Position numbers and translations under genes: made by a program | From: JACKFE01 sp050248735 | Lineage (GTDB): Bacteria; Nitrospirota; Nitrospiria; Nitrospirales; UBA8639 | Reading direction: 5' to 3' | Length of the DNA: 64,000 nt | NCBI GenBank assembly: GCA_050248735.1 | Contig: JBFWRU010000008.1 | Location: 124,001-188,000, forward strand | Part shown: piece by piece, positions 59,499 to 64,000 of the stretch | How positions within the stretch are numbered: the stretch's first letter is position 1 | How the letters are laid out: each line of letters opens with the position of its first letter | Notes under the pieces: generated by a model | Database searches by the model: none | Told to the model about the DNA's origin: nothing | Seen by the model: the letters and a program-made list of their open reading frames with translations, nothing else

Positions 59499-61121
59499 AT
59501 GACTCGTAAACCCTCCACACCGAAGTTGTCATCCTGGCTGACATCCGGAGCGTATCCCGATGCGACGCCATTATTATTGGCCGCCGGCCTGGAAGAAGCC
59601 GGGGTCAAGCAGATCCTGCAGGCCTATCGGGTGGAAGATTGGAAACAGGCCGATCGTAATTTGCAGGAGATGGCCGGAGACCCCGCGGACCGAAAGGCCT
59701 TGGCGATGATTGTGAACGGACTCCTGGCCGGTGCCGCGACCTCTGCAGATCCGGATCAAGCCCTCAATGAATGGGAACGGTTTGTGAACTCCGGTATCCA
59801 TCGGTTGCAGATGTATCAATATTTGGCGGTGGTGCCCCATGTGGTGCGTGTGCTCAGCACGGTCTTTGGGAATAGTCCGGCCATGGCTCAGACGCTCCAA
59901 CGGGACCCGTTGCTCGTGTATTGGATCGAAGACGATCGTGTGTTGATTCGCCGTCAAACCCGGCAGTCTCTTACCGAGCAATGCCAAAATTCTCTTGCGG
60001 CTCTGAAAACGCTGGAAGCGAAAAGTGAGGCCCTGCGTCGGTTTAAACGACGGGAAATGTTGCGGATTGGAATCCGGGATTTTCTGGGCGAAGCCCAAGT
60101 GGAAGAAACCTATACGATGTTATCGGAGTTGACGGCCGTGGTCATTCAGGCCGCCTATGAACTCGTTCAGCAGGATCTGACCCGGCGGCACGGAGAACTT
60201 CAGTCCCGAGCAACGACCGCAAAACCCCGGATGGGCTTCTGCGTCCTGGGAATGGGAAAGCTGGGCGGGTGGGAACTGAACTATAGTTCGGATATCGATT
60301 TGGTTTATGTCTATCAGGCTCCATCAGGAATGACCCAGGCGAAACATGGGCAGACCAGTATCAGTCATGAAGAATATTTCGCCTTGCTGGGCCAGGAACT
60401 GACCACGCTGCTCAGCGCCGCGACCGCAGAAGGCGCCATGTTTCGCGTGGATCTCCGATTGCGCCCTGAAGGGAGTGTGGGAGCGCTGGCCTACTCGGTG
60501 GAAGATGCATTGCATTACTATCGGACCCGCGGTCGGACTTGGGAACGCTTGGCCTTTTTGAAGGCCTTGCCCCTTGCGGGGAATCGTGGTGTGGGACAAC
60601 TCTTGATGCGTCGCTTGCGTCCTTTCGTGCTCGGCACACCTGAGACGGCAGGGGATATTATTGGTTCAATTCGGGATCTCAGGGCTCAGATCCGTACCAA
60701 AATCACCCGCCGGGGAGAGTGGGACCGGCATGTCAAGCTGGGTATGGGTGGCATCCGTGAAATCGAATTTATTGTCCAGGGTTTGCAATTGCGCTGGGGC
60801 CATGCGCATCCCAGGATCATGGATCGTCAGACGTTGAAAGCCCTGGCCAAGCTGGTGCGGATGGGCATTCTGGAGAAACACGATGCCAAGACGCTTCGAG
60901 AGTCGTATCGCTATCTGAGAAATCTGGAACATAAAATTCAAATGGTTCATGAACTACAAACCCATGTGCTGCCGACGCTTCCGGATGAACTGGTCAAGTG
61001 CGCCATCAGAATGGGCGCTCCGCAAGGCACCACCAGGGGACAAATTGCCGAAAATTTCTTGAGCGAATATCGGCAGCATACCATGCGGGTCCATACCCTC
61101 TATCAACGAATGATTGGATAG
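59499..61121 (+). CDS. glnE: single-core half GlnE: glutamine-synthetase adenylyltransferase family
   Basis: A 540-aa protein with one GlnE nucleotidyltransferase core (GMGKLGGWELNYSSDIDLVYVY near 248-270, keeping the Asp-Ile-Asp metal pair, and RVDLRLRPEGSVGAL near 315) and the following helical GlnD/GlnE domain (GMGGIREIEFIVQGLQL near 415). There is only one core, whereas standard GlnE is a fusion of two opposed cores. It is divergent from the ACT-containing half with only 68 bp between the proposed starts, so both halves are likely co-expressed and may form one split enzyme. Assignment of the adenylylating versus deadenylylating role is not possible by eye. Confidence 0.85.
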   Translation: MTRKPSTPKLSSWLTSGAYPDATPLLLAAGLEEAGVKQILQAYRVEDWKQADRNLQEMAGDPADRKALAMIVNGLLAGAATSADPDQALNEWERFVNSGIHRLQMYQYLAVVPHVVRVLSTVFGNSPAMAQTLQRDPLLVYWIEDDRVLIRRQTRQSLTEQCQNSLAALKTLEAKSEALRRFKRREMLRIGIRDFLGEAQVEETYTMLSELTAVVIQAAYELVQQDLTRRHGELQSRATTAKPRMGFCVLGMGKLGGWELNYSSDIDLVYVYQAPSGMTQAKHGQTSISHEEYFALLGQELTTLLSAATAEGAMFRVDLRLRPEGSVGALAYSVEDALHYYRTRGRTWERLAFLKALPLAGNRGVGQLLMRRLRPFVLGTPETAGDIIGSIRDLRAQIRTKITRRGEWDRHVKLGMGGIREIEFIVQGLQLRWGHAHPRIMDRQTLKALAKLVRMGILEKHDAKTLRESYRYLRNLEHKIQMVHELQTHVLPTLPDELVKCAIRMGAPQGTTRGQIAENFLSEYRQHTMRVHTLYQRMIG

Positions 61122-61396
61122 CCGGTCAGGAGTGTTCTTTCAAAGACAAATCTCGCGAAGTCCTCAGGGAGTTCAAAGTTGCGCAAATCGTTTGCTGTCG
61201 GCCTCTGATGCTCATGGAAGAATTCAGGATTTTTTCTTGAAAGAACCAGTGAATGGTGATCATGGGATAACGAGTGACGGAGTATGGCAACGGGAACTTT
61301 TTTCGGGAAAACCTTGAATCCGGTTCCCGGATGATTATCTGGAATGAGACGAACACGAAAGACCATGTTGTTTATCCCTGAGAGGAGGATTGCTCG

Positions 61397-63997
61397 ATGG
61401 ATATGAACCGAATGACGATTAAAGTCCAAGAAGCGCTGCAGACGGCGTCAGGGATGGCCATGCGCCGCAATCACCAGGGGGTGGAGGTGGAGCATTTGCT
61501 CCTTGCTCTCCTGGAACAGGAAGGCGGATTGGCGCAAGCGATCATTGAGCAGTCCGGCTGTTCCGTGTCCGCGGTACGGAATGCCGCCGAGCAGGCGTTG
61601 CAAAAACTGCCGCAAGTGCAGGTCAGCGGTGCCGGACCTGGGCAGGTGCATATTGCTCCGCGTGTCGGAAAGCTCTTGTCACAGGCGGAAACGGAAATGA
61701 AAGGGCTCAAGGATGAATACCTCAGCGTGGAGCATCTCCTCCTGGCCATGGTAGAGGAAGGCGGGGTTTTCAAGAGCCTGGGTGTGAAACGCGAGAAATT
61801 ACTGGAAGGGTTACAACAGGTTCGCGGGAATCAGCGGGTCACCAGTCAGGATCCGGAAGGCACCTACCAAGCATTGGAAAAATATGGGCGGGACCTGACT
61901 CGCCTGGCCGGGCAAGGGAAACTTGACCCCGTGGTGGGGCGTGATGAAGAAATCCGCCGTGTCATTCAGATCCTGTCAAGGCGGACCAAAAACAATCCGG
62001 TACTGATCGGAGAGCCCGGTGTAGGAAAAACGGCCATCGTCGAGGGACTCGCTCAGCGCATCATTAAAGGAGACGTGCCGGAAGGGCTCAAGAAGAAACG
62101 GGTGGTGGTGTTGGACATGGGGGCGTTGGTGGCCGGCGCCAAATTCCGTGGCGAATTCGAAGAACGATTGAAAGCCGTCTTGAAAGAAATTCAATCCTCG
62201 CAAGGACAGATTCTGCTGTTTATCGACGAATTGCACACCGTAGTGGGGGCGGGGGCAGCGGAAGGGGCTATGGACGCGGCCAACTTATTGAAGCCCATGT
62301 TGGCCAGGGGTGAGATGCATTTAATCGGGGCCACGACACTGGATGAATACCGCAAACATATTGAAAAGGACGCGGCATTGGAGCGGCGGTTTCAACCGGT
62401 CGTGGTCGATCAACCATCGGTGGAAGACACCATCTCCATCTTGCGTGGCCTGCGGGAGCGGTACGAAGTGCATCATGGGGTCAAAATCAAAGATGCGGCG
62501 CTGGTGGCGGCCTCCCGCCTGTCGAACCGCTACATCGGCGACCGGTTCCTGCCGGATAAGGCGATTGACCTGATCGATGAAGCAGCCGCCCGTTTGCGGA
62601 CGGAAATCGACAGCATGCCGGCCGAAATGGATGAGATTTCGCGAAAAGTCATGCAATTGGAAATTGAGCGGGAAGCCTTGAAAAAAGAAACCGATCCCGC
62701 CAGCCAAACCCGGCTTGCCAATTTAGAGCAGGAATTAAAGGCCAAACAGGAAGCCTTAAAGGAATTGCAAGTCCAATGGGAAGCGGAAAAGTCCTCGGTG
62801 GGGAAACTCCAGGAAATTCGGCAGGAGATTGAAGGCGTCAAGCAGCAGATCGAGCAGGCCGAACGCCAGTATGATCTGAATCGTGTGGCGGAGCTGCGAT
62901 ATGGGACATTGCCGAAACTGGAACGATCCATGAAGGAAGAAGAAGAGCGGCTGGCCAGCCAGCAGGGGACAAGTCGGTTGCTCAAAGAAGAAGTGGATGA
63001 AGATGACATTGCCGAAGTCGTCAGCCGGTGGACGGGGATTCCGGTGAGCCGGTTGCTCCAAGGTGAAGTGGAAAAACTCCTGCACCTGGATGAATGGCTG
63101 CACAAACGGGTGATCGGCCAGGATGAAGCCGTGCAAGCCGTAGCCGAGGCCGTGTTGAGGGCCCGTTCGGGCATTAAAGATCCCAATCGTCCCATCGGCT
63201 CGTTTCTCTTCCTGGGGCCGACCGGGGTGGGCAAAACCGAACTGGCGCGAGCCCTGGCGCATACGCTCTTTGATAACGAGGCCAACATGGTCCGCATCGA
63301 CATGTCGGAATACATGGAAAAACACACCGTGGCCCGATTGATCGGGGCTCCTCCCGGATATGTGGGGTATGAAGAAGGCGGCCAACTCACCGAAGCGGTA
63401 AGACGACGGCCCTTCTCCGTGATTCTCTTCGACGAAATCGAAAAGGCCCATCACGATGTGTTTAACGTCCTGCTGCAGGTGTTGGATGACGGACGATTGA
63501 CCGACTCCCAAGGCCGCACGGTGGATTTCAAAAACACGGTGCTTATCATGACGTCCAACCTGGGCAGTCAGGACATACTGGAAGCCCAACAACGGAACAT
63601 GGATTACGAAGGGATTCGGGCGTTGGTGCTCAAAGAAATCCAACAACACTTCCGTCCGGAATTTCTTAACCGCGTGGATGAAGTGGTGGTCTTCCATCCG
63701 CTCAAGCGGGAGGAACTGGCGCAAATCGTGGAAATTCAACTGGAACGTCTGCGGACCCGACTGGCGGAACGGCGGATGACCTTGGAGCTGTCTCCGGCAG
63801 CGGTGGCCGACCTAGCCGGGCGAGGATACGATCATGTGTATGGGGCCCGCCCCTTGAAGCGCCTGCTTCAGCAGGAAATCGAAACGCCGCTCTCGAGATT
63901 GATCATTCAGGGAAAAGCCGTGGACGGCCAACGAATCGTGGGTGACTTGGTTGACGGCAAATTCGTCCTGACCGCCCAGGAAAACACAGAATCCTAA
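61397..63997 (+). CDS. clpB: ClpB disaggregase
   Basis: Hexameric AAA+ chaperone (866 aa) that rescues aggregated proteins with DnaK. The N-domain (1-145) has two Clp_N repeats (HLLLALLEQEGG, EHLLLAMVEEGG). AAA-1 (about 165-400) has the P-loop GEPGVGKT near 210. The coiled-coil M-domain (about 410-530) is rich in Glu, Lys and Gln. AAA-2 (about 560-760) has GPTGVGKTE near 611 and the arginine-finger region near 760. The last residues FVLTAQENTES end at TAA 63995-63997. GAGGAGG lies 9 bp before the ATG. No heat-shock promoter or CIRCE was recognised in the 275 bp upstream. Confidence 0.97.
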   Translation: MDMNRMTIKVQEALQTASGMAMRRNHQGVEVEHLLLALLEQEGGLAQAIIEQSGCSVSAVRNAAEQALQKLPQVQVSGAGPGQVHIAPRVGKLLSQAETEMKGLKDEYLSVEHLLLAMVEEGGVFKSLGVKREKLLEGLQQVRGNQRVTSQDPEGTYQALEKYGRDLTRLAGQGKLDPVVGRDEEIRRVIQILSRRTKNNPVLIGEPGVGKTAIVEGLAQRIIKGDVPEGLKKKRVVVLDMGALVAGAKFRGEFEERLKAVLKEIQSSQGQILLFIDELHTVVGAGAAEGAMDAANLLKPMLARGEMHLIGATTLDEYRKHIEKDAALERRFQPVVVDQPSVEDTISILRGLRERYEVHHGVKIKDAALVAASRLSNRYIGDRFLPDKAIDLIDEAAARLRTEIDSMPAEMDEISRKVMQLEIEREALKKETDPASQTRLANLEQELKAKQEALKELQVQWEAEKSSVGKLQEIRQEIEGVKQQIEQAERQYDLNRVAELRYGTLPKLERSMKEEEERLASQQGTSRLLKEEVDEDDIAEVVSRWTGIPVSRLLQGEVEKLLHLDEWLHKRVIGQDEAVQAVAEAVLRARSGIKDPNRPIGSFLFLGPTGVGKTELARALAHTLFDNEANMVRIDMSEYMEKHTVARLIGAPPGYVGYEEGGQLTEAVRRRPFSVILFDEIEKAHHDVFNVLLQVLDDGRLTDSQGRTVDFKNTVLIMTSNLGSQDILEAQQRNMDYEGIRALVLKEIQQHFRPEFLNRVDEVVVFHPLKREELAQIVEIQLERLRTRLAERRMTLELSPAAVADLAGRGYDHVYGARPLKRLLQQEIETPLSRLIIQGKAVDGQRIVGDLVDGKFVLTAQENTES

Positions 63998-64000
63998 AAC

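Noticed and set aside
61122..61396. Heat-shock promoter or CIRCE element before clpB
   Set aside because: A CTTGAAT word is present near 61313, but the spacing to any CCCCAT-like -10 is wrong, and no CIRCE inverted repeat is seen.

Overview
The window looks like chromosomal DNA of a Gram-negative, autotroph-type bacterium. My best inference is a member of the Nitrospirota, close to Nitrospira. That rests on the overall gene set and protein style: a sulfur-carrier cysteine cluster, Amt/PII/GS nitrogen genes, many c. 100-aa electron carriers and NtrYX. No rRNA or diagnostic marker is present, so the name is not proven. Most of the window is ordinary, moderately GC-rich core genome. Two stretches are clearly AT-rich and foreign-looking (about 9.5-10.5 kb and 12.5-14.9 kb).

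Layout. 1-3.9 kb (minus): a sulfur/amino-acid operon with a sirtuin, a ThiS-like carrier, a cysteine synthase, a MoeB/ThiF E1-like enzyme and threonine synthase (cut by the left edge). 4.2-12.4 kb: a PKD-like secreted protein, a KefB-type antiporter, tryptophanase, a PIN-like protein on AT-rich DNA, an RRM RNA-binding protein and a secreted protein. 12.4-15 kb: an AT-rich island lying between pdxB and a second, diverged copy of the pdxB 3' end. It carries a hypothetical gene split by an intact IS3-family element with 12-bp inverted repeats and a 3-bp target duplication. 16.4-23.8 kb: a ketopantoate reductase fused to a sulfite-oxidase-like fold, ndk, a PgaB-like lipoprotein, gcvH-lpd-comEA-like and tyrS, followed by tRNA-Gly. 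24.3-26.3 kb: a decayed PqqD / HprK-like kinase / ATP-grasp cassette. 26.5-35.5 kb: STAS, htpX, cupredoxin, squalene/phytoene synthase, ferredoxins, ald, tRNA-Pro, rhodanese and mazG. 35.7-42.8 kb: ntrY-ntrX, an RlmD/TrmA-type methyltransferase, purM-purN and tRNA-Ala. 43.3-49.6 kb: a lipoprotein with a caspase-sulfatase-modifying-factor fusion, a Sel1-repeat protein and an Rrf2 regulator with a near-perfect palindromic operator. 49.7-61.1 kb: MscS, then the nitrogen-assimilation region with a BBP2-type porin, amtB, glnB, amtB, glnA and two separate half-size GlnE proteins. 61.4-64 kb: clpB.

How it works together. The 51-61 kb block is a complete ammonium-assimilation module. A porin and two Amt channels bring ammonium in, PII senses nitrogen status, glutamine synthetase fixes ammonium, and two divergently transcribed GlnE halves presumably add and remove AMP at Tyr397 of GS. 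One half carries ACT-like domains. Their promoters share a -35 region and both transcripts look leaderless. A short promoter-to-terminator leader upstream of the porin is a candidate small RNA or attenuator. The other observations most worth checking are the pdxB-flanked island, the decayed PqqD/HprK cassette, the PanE fusion and the ThiS-like carrier ending in Gly-Gly-Gly-Arg.
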